Positions 11,723-25,849 are shown, counted from the first letter of the stretch. The stretch: DNA of 64,000 bases from Pardosa pseudoannulata (GCA_032207245.1 CM063501.1:78274186-78338185); one strand, 5' to 3'. Made by a program: numbers and translations. Notes: generated from the letters alone by a model not told the origin.

Positions 11723-14700
11723 TTAACTATAGGTACCAACAGATACGCTAATTATTAGTTCTTAAAAATTCATAGTGTAACAAAGGAGTGAAAAAAACAT
11801 TTTTCCTCATCCTGATCTGCTTTCAGAATTCCTTCAAAGTAGAATGAAACATCAAGCATTTATTTAATTTTAAATCTAATGTTGGTTCTACTAAATAAAT
11901 TTTCTTCAAAAGGATTACTGTAGAATCATATTTTTCCATCTTTTCAAAAGGAACTAAATTATATCACTCAACAGTAATGTTCCACAGATTTGAACTCCTT
12001 TTTCCTTCCTGTTTTTTAGAAACAGTAAAAAAGATTGCAAATTATTTTAACTAATTATTTTGTGAGTGCTAAACACTGAATTTCAATCGCTTTTTTTTCA
12101 TTATGGTCTTTGATTTTAATTCTATGCTATTTTGAAGAAAAAATATTGTAGTTTATTTTATCTAATTCCTATGTGAAAGCTAAATACTTAATTTCAATGA
12201 CAAATTTTTCTTTTTGGTTCTTCGTTTATAATTCTATGTTCAGGAAAGAAAAAAAAAATTATTCCGATTAAATTATGTTTTTAATCGGAACAAAATTATG
12301 TTTTTTTCAATCCTACAGTTTGTTTTGTAATTTTAAAACTAATATATGATTTATACTAAAAGTTCACTTTTTATTCAAACTTAAGTTTTTTACTCTCTTA
12401 ACTATAGGCACTAACAGATGCGTTAATTATTAGTTTATAAAAACGTAGGGTAACAAAAGAAGTAACAAAAGGAGTGGAAAAAAATATTATTCCTCTTCTT
12501 GTTCTGCTTTCAGAATTCTTTCAAGTCAGAATTAAACGTTACGCATTTATTTAATTTTAAATAAAATGTTGGTACTAGGAAATAAATTTTCTTTTACAGG
12601 ATTACAATAAGGTAAAAATTTCCCTCTTTTTTAAAGGATTTATTTTAATCACTCGAGAATAACATTTATGTTTTTTGCAAGGAGTTAAAAGCAATGCTTT
12701 TTTTAAATCTAATTCTTGTGTAAATGCTAAACACTGAATTTTAGTCACTAGATTTTTCTATACGGTTCTTCGCTTTAATTATACGCTCAGGAAAGAAAAA
12801 AAATAAATTTTATTCCTATTAGCAAAATTGTCTTTTTTTTCAATCATACATTTTGTTTTGTAGTTCTAAAACTAATAAGCAAATTATACTAAATGTTCAC
12901 TTTTATTTCAGATTTAAGTTTTTCACGTGCCTATAGGTAATATAAGCACTAACAGATACGTTAATTATTAGTTTTTACAAATGCATAGGGTAACCAAAGG
13001 GGTGAAAAAAACATTATTCCTTTTCCTGATCTGCTTTCAGATTTATTTCAAAGCAGAATGAAACGTCAAGCATTTATTTAACTTTAAATCTAAAGTTGGT
13101 TCTACTAAATAAATTTTCTTCAACAGGATTACAGTAGGATCAAATTTTTCCCTCTTTTCAAAAGTAACTAAATTATATCACTCGACAGTGACGTTCCACA
13201 GATTTGATTATTTTTTCCTCCCTGTTATTTAGAATCAGTAAAAAGCATTGCAAATTATTTTATCTGATTCTTAAGTGAGTGCTAAACACTGAATTTCAAT
13301 CACTATTTTTTTCGTTATGGTTCTTTTCTTTTAATTCTTTGCTCAGAAAAGTATAGAATAAATTTTGTTCCGAGGAGCAAATTATGTTTTTTTTTTCAAT
13401 CACGCATTTTGTTTTATAATTTTTAAAACTAATATGCAAATAATAATAAAAGTTCACTGTTTTTTTTTAATTTAAGTTTTTTACTCTCTTAACTCTAGGC
13501 ACTAACAAATACGTTAATTATTAGATTTTAAAAATTCATAGGGTAACAAAAGGGGTGAAAAAAAAACGTGATTCCTCTTTCTGATATGCTTTCAGAATTC
13601 TTTCTAAGAAGAATGAAACATCAAGAATTTATTTAATTTTAAGTCTAATGTTGGTTCTACTAAATAAATTTTCTTCAACAAAGTTACAGTAGGATAAAAT
13701 TTTTCTCTGATTTAAAAAAAAAACTAAATTATATCACTCGGCAGTGACATTCCACTGATTTTAACTCCTTTTTCTTTCCTCTTTTTTAGAAACAGTAAAA
13801 TTTATTGCAAATTATTTTACCTAATTCTTTTGTGAGTGCTAAAAACTGAATTCTCTTTTCGAATTCTTTTTGAACTGAATTCTGACATTCTCTTTTTTTC
13901 GTTAAGGTTCTTTGCTTTTAATTCTATGTCTAGAAAAGAATGGAATAAATTTTGTTCTGATTAGCAAAATCATGGTTTTTTTTTAAACCATATATTTTAT
14001 TTTGTAGTTTTTAAACTAATAAGCAAATTATACCAAACGTTGGCTTTTTTTTCAAATTTAAGTTTTTTAGTCTCTTAACTGTAAGCACTAACAGATGCAT
14101 TAATTATTATTTTTTAAAATTTCATAGCGTAACAAAAGAAGTGAAAAAAACATTCTTCTTCTTCTTTAGAATTCTTTCAAAGCAAAATGAAACGTCACGC
14201 ATTTATTTAATTTTAAATCTAATGTTGGTTCTAGGAAATAAATTTTCTTCATGAGGATTATAGTATGATCAAATTTTTCCCTTTTTTAAAGGATTTATTT
14301 TAATCACTTGAGAATAAGATTGAACGGTTTTTACTTTTTTGTCCTTCTTATTTTTTAGAAACAGTAAAAAGCATTGCAATTTATTTTATCTGATTCTTAT
14401 GTGAGTGCTAAACACTGAATTCCAATCACAATTTTTTCTTTGCTGTTCTTCATTTTTAATTCTATGCTCAGGAAAGAAAAAAATATAAATTCCGATTAAA
14501 TTATGTTTTTAATCTGAGCAAAATTATGGGTATTTTCAGTCATACATTTTGATATGTAATTTTAAAAATAATATGAAAATTATACTAAAAGTTCACTTTT
14601 TTTTCATATTTAAGTTTTTTACTCTTTTAACTATAGGCACTAACATATGCGTTAATTATTAATTTTTAAAAATGAATAGGTTAACAAAAGGGGTGTAAAA

Positions 14701-16395
14701 AACATTATTCCTTTTCTTGTTCTGCTTTCAGAATTCCTTCAAAGCAGAATGAAACGTCAAGCATTTATTTAATTTTAAATCTAATGTTGGTTCTATTAAA
14801 TAAGTTTACTTCAACAGGATTATAGTAGGTTAAAATTTTTCCCTCTTTTCAAAAGGAACTAAATTATATCACTTGACAGTAACGTTCCACAGATTTGAAC
14901 TCCTTTTTCCTTTCTCTTTTTTAGAAACAGTAAAAAACATTTCAAATTATTTACCTAATTCTTTTTTGAGTGCTAAATCTGAATTTCATTCACCATTTTT
15001 TTGGTTACTGTTCTTTGCTTTTAATTTTCTATGCTCAGAAAAGAATAGAATAAATTTTGTTTCGAGAAGCAAAATTACGGTTTTATTCATGCATACATTT
15101 TGCTTTTTAATTTTTAAACTAATAAGAAAATTATACTAAAAGTTGACTTTTTTTTTTCAAATGTAAGTTTTTTAGTCTCTTAACTATAGGCACTAACAGA
15201 TGTGTTAACAATTAGTTTTAAAAAATTCATAGGGTAACAAAAGAAGTGGAAAAAAACATTATTTCTTATATTCTTCTACTTTAGAATTTTTACAAAGCAG
15301 AATGAAACGCCAAGCATTTATTTATTTTTAAATATAATTTTGGTTCTAGGAAATACATTTTTTTCATTAGGATTACAGTAGGGTCAAAATTTTCCCTCTT
15401 TTTAAAGTATTCATATTAATCACTTGAGAATAACATTGAAAGGATTTTGACTCATTTTTCCTTCCTATTTTTTAGAAATAGTAAAAAGCATTGCAATTTT
15501 TTTTATTTATTTTTTATGTGAGATCTAAACACTGAATTTCAGTCAGAATTTTTTTTGACGGTTCTTCGCTTTTAATTCTACGCTTAGGAAAGAAAAAAAA
15601 TTATTCAGATTAAATTATGTTTTTATTGGGAGCAATATTATGTTTTTTTTACCCACACATTTTGCTATGTAATTTTAAAACTAATATGCCAATTATACTA
15701 TAAGTTCACTTTTTTCATATTTAACTTTTTTGCTTTTTTAACTATAGGCACTAACATATGCGTTAATTATTAGCTTTTAAAAATTAATAGGGTAAAAAAA
15801 GAAGTAGAAAAGAACATTATTTCTCTTCTTGTTTTGCTTTCAGAATTCTTTCAAAACAAAAGGAAACGTCAAGCATTTATTTAATTTTAAATCTAATGTT
15901 GGTTCTATTACATAAATTTTCTTCAACAGGATTCCAGTAAGGTAAAATATTTCTCTCTTTTTAAAGGATTTATTTTAATCACTCGAGAATAACATAGCAC
16001 GGATTTTGACGTCTTTTTCCTTCCTATATTTTAGAAACAATAAAAAGAGTTGCAATTTTTTTGTCTTATTCTTATGGGAGCGCTGAATACTGACGTTCTT
16101 TTAATTGTGTTCTTCGCTTTTACTTCTATGTTCAGAAAAAAATAAGTAAAAAATGTTCCGAGGAGAATGACACACCATGCATTTATTTAATTTTAAACTT
16201 AATACTGGTTGTTGGAAATACATTTTCTTCAACAGGATTACAGAAAGATCGAATTTTTCCCTTTTTTCAAACAGATTTAATTTAATCACTCGAGAGTAAC
16301 ATTGCATGAATTTTGACTCTTTTTTCCTTTCATATTTTTATGGACATTAAAAAGTGTTCAAAAAATCTTTTCGTATTCAAGTTTTTGTTGAAATA
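11723..16395. repeat. Tandem array family A, right part, monomeric units
   Basis: The same unit as on the left continues with more even spacing, mostly 527-574 bp. Anchors lie near 11824, 12510, 13037, 13592, 14166, 14728, 15282 and 15839, with a truncated unit near 16160. The trimeric pattern is absent and these copies use variants such as gaaacgtcaagcattt in place of gaacgtgacacattt. One interval, 11824-12510, is lengthened to 686 bp by an internal partial duplication around 12090-12250. No coding potential is seen. Confidence 0.9.
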
Positions 16396-16911
16396 CTGAA
16401 AACCTCATGTTATTATTTTTCTAGTGTTCTTCCCTTTTTCTTCCGTGGTCAGGGGAAAAAATAAAGTTTGTTCTGAAATTTGTAAAGGTTTTAAATTCTA
16501 AAGTTTGTAAATTTTTTTATCAAACCTGAAAACCTCATGTTATTAATTTCTAGTGTCCCTTTTACTTCCGTGGTTAGGGGGAGAAAATAAAGTTTGTTCT
16601 AAAATTTGTAAAGGTTTTAAATTGTAAAGTTTGTAAAAATTTTTTATCAAACCTGAAAACCCCATGTTATTAATTTCTAGTGTCCCTTTTACTTTACTTC
16701 GGTGGTAAGGGGGAAAAAATAAAGTTTGTTCTAAAATTTGTAAAGGTTTTAAATTCTAAAGTTTGTAAATTTTTTTATCAAACCTTAAAACCTCATGTTA
16801 TTAATTTCTAGTGTCCCTTTTACTTCCGTGGTTAGGGGGAGAAAATAAAGTTTGTTCTAAAATTTGTAAAGGTTTTAAAATTTAAAGTTTGTAAAAATTT
16901 TTTATCAAACC
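16396..16911. repeat. Minisatellite, four copies of ~129 bp
   Basis: Four direct copies start at 16396, 16526, 16653 and 16784 (127-131 bp each). Each runs from ctgaaaacctcatgtta through taaagtttgttctaaaattt to ttttatcaaacc. The last three are nearly identical and the first is more diverged. The array lies within the degenerate right flank of family A, so it is a later local amplification. Confidence 0.92.
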
Positions 16912-17500
16912 TTGTTTTTAAATTTTTAAATTGATATGTAAATTATACTTCAAGTTTATTTTTTCAAAATAAAAATTTTTGACTCTTTATATTAAAAGCA
17001 GTATGAGAATTTTTTCAAATCAGAATGACAAATCAGTCAAATCAGTCTTTCATTTATTTAATTTTAAATATAATGTTGGTTCTAGAAAGTGCAGTATTTC
17101 TTTCCCTTTTTAAAGGAAGGGAAATTAAATCACTTAGCTCGGATTTTATCACCTTTTCCTCTTCATTTTATATTTATTATAAACAGTAAAAACCGTTGCA
17201 AAACTCTTTTTTCATTTAATATTTTATGAGACAACGGAAATATTGACGTTCTTACACTATCTTTTCCTGTGGTTCTTCGCTTTTTCTTCCATACCCAGAA
17301 AAGAAAAAAAATTGTTGAAGAACAAAATTACGGATTTGTTTTACCATAAATTAGGTTTCGTTATTTTAAAACTGATAACCAAATTTTACTTAATGTTTTA
17401 TTCAAAATAAATCTTTTGTCTCTAGAAAGTCACTACAGATAGTCAAAGTATTAGCTTTTAAAAACTATGTTGCAAAATAAAAAAAAAAAACTCAAAATAT
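16912..17500. repeat. Decayed last unit(s) of family A
   Basis: Order and wording of family A blocks are still visible: aattatac, tttaattttaaatataatgttggttctag, agaaacagtaaaaa-like and cactacagata. Divergence and deletions are heavy. Similarity fades by about 17500. Confidence 0.65.
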
Positions 17501-18118
17501 TTTCTTCTTTTCAAAATTTTAAAAGAGCTTTTAAAAGGATGAATTATCTTCAAAAGCAATCATCTAAAGATACAAACATTTTTCTCTTGGAAAAAATATT
17601 TAGCTAGACAAGTTAAGTCAAATTTAGGCAACAGAATAATTATTTTATATCATTTAAATTTGCGTTCCTTTCGTAACTTGTTTAAAAATTTAAAAATTAT
17701 TTTTACGAATTAAAACAAATGCAGTAATATCAAAATCTTTTAAAGTTCCGTTTTCAAATGAAATACACATTCCGACTATGCCGTTGGTTGAAGTTGCATT
17801 TTGAATAGTTTAAGCATTACGGCTGTACATGTGTACAAATAACCATAATTTTGAAATTGTAATCATCCATTTGGGGCTTTACCTTAATGCATTTTGACTA
17901 GTTTTATCGGGATTTCCGAACAACGGGACTAGAGCATGTATCATAGCTCATACTTTTAACCTTAGAATGTTGAAATTTTGTATTTAAAACTGGTGAAATG
18001 CCTAGTTGAGGACCTCTAATTTTATTGCAATCTGCACTTTATGCAAGAAAAATTATCACTGTAACATATACGAAAATGTTTTATATTGTAACTAAATATT
18101 TTTTCCTACCGACTTTAC
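17501..18118. other. Unique DNA, no gene seen
   Basis: Nothing recognisable in about 620 bp between family A and the SINE. Confidence 0.55.
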
Positions 18119-18290
18119 GTCGAATGATGAAACGGGTAGGATGCTGCTCTTGGATAACGAGGTTCGAAGAGTTCGAGTCCCGCTGGAGACATGGATGATG
18201 ATAGCCGTTCGGAATTGCTTTTAAGCAGTAGTTCCTGGTCTCATCCACCTTTGTGTAAAAAAACTGTAGACTGTAAGTCTCCAAACAAAT
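18119..18290 (+). mobile_element. tRNA-derived SINE, copy 1
   Basis: It shares order and sequence with the copies at 36299 and 57418. There is a tRNA-like head with a B box (gagttcgagtcccgc), a body motif tagccgttcggaattgctttt, then agcagtag-tcctggtctcat and a tail gactgtaagtctccaaac. A SINE of this type is transcribed by RNA polymerase III and mobilised by a partner LINE. The A box is eroded and no clear target duplication was found. The minus-strand frame across it is a shadow. Confidence 0.75.
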
Positions 18291-20395
18291 AATGTAGATT
18301 TTAGTGTCTTATGTATTTTATACAACAGCCTTGTGTATTGTCGTATTAAAGAAGTATTTTTGTGTGTGTTTCTAATACCTTGTATTGGCTTTAAACAGAA
18401 AATCTAAAGCAGGTTGATGTAATATTGTATGGTTATATCAGGGATAAAAATTTAAAAGCAACATGTTTAAATATGAAAACAATGAAATGTAAAAAAAAAA
18501 TGCAGCCTAAATCAAATGACAATATAATTATGCACATTTTATTTCTTTCTCTTAATCTTATATTCTTACGATAACATATAGGAGATCGAGGTAGTTGTTA
18601 AAAATGTTTTATTAAATTCTAAATGAATCTCAACATAAAGTTTAAAATATGATTTAAGCATTACAGATTCTTAATAAAACTTAAAAACCGGTTAACAATT
18701 CAAGTTTAAAAAAATTATTTATAAATGCATTTACGTTATAACAACTTGCTCTGCAATGTGGTATGTTGTTACGCGAGATTTAGTAATACGTTACATAAAA
18801 TGTATATTGGAAGAAATACAAATATTATTTCTCATATTTTTATTGCATTATTACTTTTGAATTTTTATTTAAAAGACTTGTAATACATAGAATATATATT
18901 TACATAATTTTATACAGTTTTTTAATTAATCTTAACAGTTATTTTCTTAATTATAGTTTTTAGAAATATTTTGTCCTATGCAGCATTATGATCGTCAGCC
19001 ACTAAACGTCAATACACTAAAATGGTAGTAAAATATTAAAAGAATTAAAATTTAAGCAAATAACTATGTAGTATATACTAAGACCTCTTCCATTATTGAA
19101 GCAATTCACTTATCTTAAGACGTGAAATTTCGCTTTTTGTATTCAAGAAAAATTTCAGTTACTATATAACGGAAATAGCCTTCGTGTAATGATAAAGAAT
19201 GCCATAGTGCTCCTAACTGAAAGGAATATTTACTTTCAGAATACATTTCAAAATAGTTTATGTTATAAACTATTAATAAAATATATTAATATAAATGTAT
19301 TACGACATTAAACATTATTTTCTTTCACACTAGTGAAAAGGAAAAAAAGAATTACTTAGGTAGGTTATATGACTAAAATTGTGAATATGGGGAAAATGAC
19401 GATATTAAAATTAATATGCTAATCACAATATTAAAATTAATATGTCAGACGTTAACTAAATCTAAATAAAAATAAATGTTTTTTTTATTTTTTAATACAT
19501 GTTCAGGAACAACAATAATGAATATCTATCTCATGTTGCACTAGACATAAAAAGGCAGATTTTTTTTGCTTTTAAAAAATATATTTAAGGTTGTGTAATG
19601 TTAAGGTACCATGTTCGTACCACTCTAAGTACCTGTAGTATATAATGAAACATTTAAAATAAAATATTTTGATATGTAAATTTTCTAACAATATTTATGC
19701 ATTTTACTAAAAGCAATAAATAATATTGGCATTTAAATATAAGTGTGAAATGAAAACGAAACAAAATATAGAAATAAAATACAAAGGTTTAATGATTCTA
19801 TGTCTCTTGTTCTCATATGCAACGAACAAACAGCATTCATTAATTTTCTTGAAAGGTGTAATATACAATAAATGTCTACTTGTATATACTACAACAGCAT
19901 TCATGAAAAAATATCGATAAATATAATACATCACCATTACTTTACTCCATTAAAATTTCACTTTATATTGATGAAATACTTCTTTTATATGAAAACAAAA
20001 TCTTACAAATTAAACATGAACCTTGCAAAATCAATAGCCAGTTAATATTAAAAAAACAAAACAAAAAAAAAAAGTATAATACAAGCTAATAATATACACG
20101 ATTCTGAATGCCAAGTGCAGGAAAAATAGCTGCACTTGTCTCAGTGCTAATATTTCTTCTCCAGTAAATAATATAAATTATTTTAACTAGTGAGCATTAT
20201 ATACACATGAACTTCCTATGTTCGTTTGTTTTAAACGCGCTATTATATAGTATGCATTATATATAAGCAAGCAAATCAACATAATATTTGAATGTATTAT
20301 AAGTAATATTTATTATATACCATATAAAGATATAAATATAGAAAATATGTCCCTATAATTTTGTGTGCAGTACATAATATACGCACAATTGATTA

Positions 20396-20396
<1 letters not shown>
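18291..20396. other. AT-rich unique DNA, no gene seen
   Basis: About 2.1 kb with only short AT-driven frames, for example the overlapping pair at 19707-19937 and 19726-19920 on opposite strands. No splice-bounded coding block or repeat family was recognised. Confidence 0.5.
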
Positions 20397-20442
<46 letters not shown>

Positions 20443-20450
20443 CATACATA
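20397..20450. repeat. (TA)n microsatellite with a (TACA)n end
   Basis: An uninterrupted TA run of about 38 bp is followed by three tetranucleotide TACA units. Confidence 0.95.
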
Positions 20451-20744
20451 TATGAGTACATATGTGCATATAGTGGGTAAATTTTAAATATATTTTTGTA
20501 GTACAAAAATGAAATTGTTGCAGAACACCTAATTTTAATGTAATTTTGTTTAATCATTTCTCTTTTAAATTCTAAATGTAAATATTTTTTAAAATTTTAT
20601 ATCAATTAATATCGTTATATCATACATTTGTATTCAGATTTAACCAAAAAGCTAATTATCAGACCACAAATATTAAGCAGTAATTTTAATTAAAAATCTA
20701 TTTCAAAAACCGGCATATAAGCTAAAATATTACGTAAAAAAATG

Positions 20745-21320
20745 CAGCAGATCCGTAGCTTTTTCTGAACCAATCAGCGCTCCTGAAATGCCAAAGATTA
20801 TCCGCTTTCAAAGCAGACAGAAGATCCGCACTTGGCGCGGTTGGCGTGGAAGTGTTTCGCGATACGGGCAACCCTAAATCGTCCGATGTACCTCCTTCCA
20901 TTCTATCATCCCCTGCATCCCGATCGTCTGCGCAGAGGGATGAGCAACTCTCTCATCCTCCCCATCCGAGTAATGCGAAAGGATGGATCAGCAAGTAAGT
21001 GATTTCCTTGTTTTTCTTTCCTCCATGACTCTTGAGCAGTGCCTCCTCCAGCATATGCTGTCATATTCGAACCAAATCCTTTTGGGCTTTCGGTAGCAAC
21101 AACTACTGCTGGTGGTTTGTTTGCTCAGTCCGTGATTGTGTCTCTGCTGATATCCAAGAGCTTCATGCGTCGATGCGGCTGTACAGATTTTGAGTCAGGT
21201 TTGCTTTGGATCTCTCACTCCCTCTCTCTCTCTCTTTCTTTCACTCTATCACGAAACAGGTGCATTCCTCTGTGTATCTCGCGTAGAACGGTAGAGTTCA
21301 GTTTTTATTTCTCGTGATTT
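20745..21320 (+). promoter_or_regulatory. CpG-rich island, candidate promoter and first exon
   Basis: Base composition changes sharply from AT-rich to balanced with many CpGs. At 20768-20779 there is aaccaatcagcg, a good NF-Y CCAAT box. TTGGCGCGG, an E2F-like core, lies at 20832-20840. No TATA box is evident. At 20983 an ATG in strong context (A at -3, G at +4) is followed 12 bases later by gtaagt, a consensus splice donor. A pyrimidine-rich tract near 21217-21240 precedes CAG at about 21260, a possible acceptor. The frame at 21039-21317 starts at GTG and is unrecognised. The plus-strand direction rests on the donor. Confidence 0.4.
20983..20994 (+). CDS. Candidate short first coding exon, unrecognised
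   Basis: ATG GAT CAG CAA runs directly into gtaagt at 20995, so it would encode M-D-Q-Q and end in phase 0. It is preceded in frame by a stop at 20971-20973, so this ATG would be the true start of its frame. A competing reading in another frame is open from about 20787 to the same donor, with ATGs at 20886, 20940 and 20973. Neither reading matches a family I know. The next exon is not identifiable in the window, so the product is unknown and the call is speculative. Confidence 0.2.
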
Positions 21321-21660
21321 ATACGCATAGTGATCATAAACCTGTCTTTTTTATCCGCCTTTTTGAGTGTCTCTTAATGAATTCTACAGCTTTTCGTAGC
21401 TGTTTTGATAGCAGCCGTGTTGAATGGAGATCTGTCATAAGCATGTAGATGTATACAAAATAGAGTGATGTGTTTCTTCGATTAGCATGCTGATGTAGGC
21501 GGTATTCATAGAGCATGAAAAAATGCTGATCTCGTGAATTAAAAGGCAATTATTAAACATAAAAAAATTTTCTTTTTTTACGTTTAAATAAAAAATGTGT
21601 TAATATAATAATCTTTAAGTAAGAAATACAAAATAAATTCTTGATAAATGTTAAATTTTA
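21321..21660. other. Unique DNA between the island and family B
   Basis: No gene recognised. The 71-residue minus-strand frame at 21334-21549 has no features of a known family. Confidence 0.5.
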
Positions 21661-24600
21661 CGAGATATCAAAAGTAGGGCTAGTTCACCTCTTTATATAC
21701 TAATATGCGAGAAAGAGTTTGGAAAATTTGAAATGGTCTGAAAGAAAACAACAATGTATACCTCTTTTAATTTTTAGATTGGTAAATGGAAACAATATAA
21801 TTATTTAATAATTATAACTATAATTTATATTATAAGTAAATTTTGTTCTTCTACTCTTTATGTATTTAAAATTTTACAAATCATGTCTCATGATTTTCAA
21901 ATTGTAAAAGGATTTTCAAGAAAACAACAATACATGTCTCTTTTAATTAATAGATTAGTAAATTAAAATGTTTTAAATAAACAATGATTATAAGTTTCAT
22001 ATCTCACATATCTTACAAGTACGGCTCAACTCTTTATATATTAATATGCGAGAAAATATTTCACTTATATGTTTTAAATTTTGTTCTTCTACTCTTTATG
22101 TATTTAAAATTTTACAAATCGTGTCTCATGATTTGCAAATTGTAAAAGGTTCTAAAAGAAAACTACAGTACATATCTCATTTAATTAATGGATTGGTAAA
22201 TTAATTAAACAATGTTTATAAGTATCCTCTCTCGCATATCTTACAAGTACGGCTCAACTCTTTATATATTAATATGCGAGAACATATTTCACTTATATGT
22301 TTTAAATTTTGTTCTTATACGCTTACAATTGAAATTTACAAATAGTTTCTCGTGAATTACAAACTGTAAACGGATCTGCAAGAAAACAACAATACATTTT
22401 CTTTTAATTAATAGATTGGTAAATTAAAATATTTTAATTAAACAATGATTATAAGTATCCTATCTCGTATATCTTACAAGTACATCTCAACTTTTTATAT
22501 ATTAATATACGAGAAAATATTTCACTTATATGTTTTAAATTTTTTTCTTGTTCTTTATATATTTAAAATTTTACAAATCGTGTCTCATTTGCAAATTGTA
22601 AAGGATCTTAAGAAAACAACAGTCATCTCTTTTGATTAATAGATTGGTAAATTAAAATATTTTAATCAAACAATGATTCTAAGTATCATATCGCACATAT
22701 CGTACAAGTACTGCTCAACTCTTTAATATAAATATGCTAGAAAATATTTCACTTATATGTTTTAAATTTTGTTCTTCTACTTTTTATATATTTTGAAATT
22801 TACAAATCGTTTCTCGTGATTTACAAATTGCAAAAGGATCTGCAAGAAAACAACAGTACATTTCTCTTTTAATTAATAGGTTGGTAAATTAAAATATTTT
22901 AATTAAACAATGATTATAAGTATCCTATCTCTCATATCTTACAAGTACCGCTCAACTCTTTATATCTTAATATGCGAGAAAATATTTCACTTATATGTTT
23001 TAAATTTTGTTCTTATACTCTTTATATATTTTGAAATTTACAAATCGTTTATCGTGATTTTAAAATTTTAGAATGATCTATAAGAAAACAACAGTACATG
23101 TCTCTTTTAATTAATAGATTGGTAAATTAAAATATTTTCAATGATTATAAGTATCCTATCTCGCATATCTTATAAGTACGGCTTAACTCTTTATATATAA
23201 ATATGTAAGAAAATGTTTTACTTATATATTTTAAATTTTGTTCTTATACTCTCTATATATTTTAAATTTTAAAAATCATTCCTCATGATTTGCAAATTTT
23301 GAAAGGATTTGCAAGAAAACAACAGTACATGTCTCTTTTAATTAATAGATTAGTAAATTAAAATAATTTAATTAACCAATGATTATAAGTGTCCTCTCTC
23401 GCATATATTACAAGTACAGCTCAACTCTTTATATATTAATATGCGATAAAATACTTCACTTATATATTTTTAATTTTGTTCTTATACTCTTTATATATTT
23501 TGAAACTTACAAATAGTTTCTCGTGATTTAAAAATTGTAATAGGATCTGCAAGAAAACAACAGTACATGTCTCTTTTATTAACAGATTGGTAAATTAAAA
23601 TATTTTAATTAAACAATGAACATAAGTATCATATCGTGCATATCTTACAAGTACGACTCAACTTTTTATATATTAATATGTGAGAAAATATTTCACTTAT
23701 ATGTTTTAAATTTTGTTCTTATACTCTTATATATATTTAAAATTTTACAAATCGTGTCTCATGATTTGCAAACTGAGAAAAGATCTGCAAGAAAACAACA
23801 GTACATGTCTCCTTTAATTAATAGATTGGTAAATTAAAATATTTTAAATAAACAATGATTATAAGTATCATATTTCATATATCTTACAAGTACGGCTCAA
23901 CTCTTTATATATTAATATACGTGAAAATATTTCACTTATATGTTTTAAAATTTATTCTTATACTCTTTATATATTTAAAATTTTACAAATCGTTTCTCAT
24001 GATTTGCAAATTGTAAAAGGATCTACAAGAAAACAACAGTACATGTCTCTTTTAATTAATAGATTGGTAAATTAAAATATTTTAATTGAACAATGATTAT
24101 AAGTATCATATCGCACATATCGTACAAGTACTGCTCAACTCTTTAATATAAATATGCGAGAAAATATTTCACTTATATGTTTTAAATTTTGCTCTTATAC
24201 ACTTTATATATTTTGAAATTTACAAATCATTTTTCGTGATTTGCAAATTTTAAAAGGATAAGCAGGAAAACAATAGTACATGTCTCTTTTAATTAATAGA
24301 TTGGTAAATTAAAATATTTTAATTGAAGAATTATTATAAGTATCATATCGTACATATCGTACAAGTACGGCAAGTCTTTATATATAAATATGAGAGAAAA
24401 TATTTCACTTATATGTTTTAAAATTAGTTCTTATACTCTTTATATACTTAAAATTTTACAAATCGTGTCTCATTTGCAAATTGTAAAAAGATCTGTAAGA
24501 AAACAACAGTACATGTAATTTTTAATTAATAGATTAGTAAATGAAAATAATTTAATTAAACAATGAATATAAGTATCCTATCTCGTGTATCTCACCAGTA

Positions 24601-25720
24601 CGGCTCAACTCTTTATATATAAATATGCGTTAAAATATTTCACTAATATGTTTTTAAAGTTTGTTCTTCTACTCTTTATATATTTAAAATTTTACAAACT
24701 GTTTCTCGTGATTAACAAATTGCAAAATTATCTGCAAGAAAGCAAGAGTTCATGTCTCTTTTAATTAATTGATTGGTAAATTAAAATATTTTAATTGAGC
24801 AATGATTATAAGTATCATATCACACATATTGGACAAATACGGCTCAACTCTTTATATATAAATATGATTGAAAATATTTCACTTATATGTTTTAAACTTT
24901 GTGCTTATACTCTTTTTGTATTTTAAATTTTACAAATCTCTCATGTGTCTCATAATTTGCAAATTGTAAAAGGATCTGCCAGAAAACAACAATACATATC
25001 TCTTTTAATTAATAGATTAGTAAATGAAAATATTTTAATCAAACAATGATTATAAGTATCCTATCTCGCGTATCTCACAAGTACGGCTCAACTCTTTATA
25101 TATAAATATGAGAGAAAATATTTCATTTATATGTTTTAAATTTTGTTCTTCTACTCTTTATATATTTTAAAATTTACAAATTGTTTCTCGTGATTTACAA
25201 ATTGCAAAAGGATCTGCAGGAAAGCAACAGTACATGTCTCTTTTAATTAATAGAATGGTAAATTAAAATATAATTAAACAATTATTATAAGTATCCTATC
25301 TCACATATCTTAATAGTACGGCTCAACTCTTTATATATAAATATGACAGAAAATATTTCACTAATATGTTTTAAATTTTGTTCTTATACACTTTATATAT
25401 TTTAAAATTTTCAAATCTTTTCTCGTGATTTGCAAATTTTAAAATGAATTTCAAGGAAACAATAATACATATCGCTTTTAATTAATAGATTAGTAAATAC
25501 TTATAATCATTGTTGGATTAAATTAGAAAATAATTTAAATAAACAATGATTATAAATATATATCACATATCTTAAAAATAGGTCTCAACTCCTAATATAT
25601 TAATGTTTGAAAAAGGAATGTCAAAGTTTCAAAGGATATGAAAGAAAATAATAAAGGATATCTCTTTTAATTTTAAATTAGTAAATAAAAATAATTTAAT
25701 TAATCAATGAATAAAAATAT
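21661..25720. repeat. Tandem array family B, ~235 bp unit, about 17 copies
   Basis: The anchor ctcaactctttatatattaat recurs near 22024, 22253, 22487, 22715, 22951, 23188, 23418, 23656, 23898, 24136, 24375, 24606, 24845, 25087, 25320 and 25586, with a diverged first copy near 21686. Each unit also has acaatgattataagtatc, atttcacttatatgtttta and gaaaacaacagtacatgtct. The middle is well conserved; the first interval (about 330 bp) and the last units after 25450 are degenerate. Frames at 22445 and 23616 are repeat-derived. Confidence 0.93.
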
Positions 25721-25849
25721 TATAAATTACAACATTATCTTAAATTCATTACATCAATAAACACATTAAATTGCAGAAAAAAGAAAGATTTTTAATAGTG
25801 GTTTATTTGCAATCAAGAAATATTTTAATTTTGTATATATTTGCCTGAT

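Noticed and set aside
21039..21317. 92-residue plus-strand frame as an exon
   Set aside because: It begins at GTG, contains a CT-rich tract translated as Ser/Leu repeats, and its position relative to the donor at 20995 would need an intron of about 42 bp.
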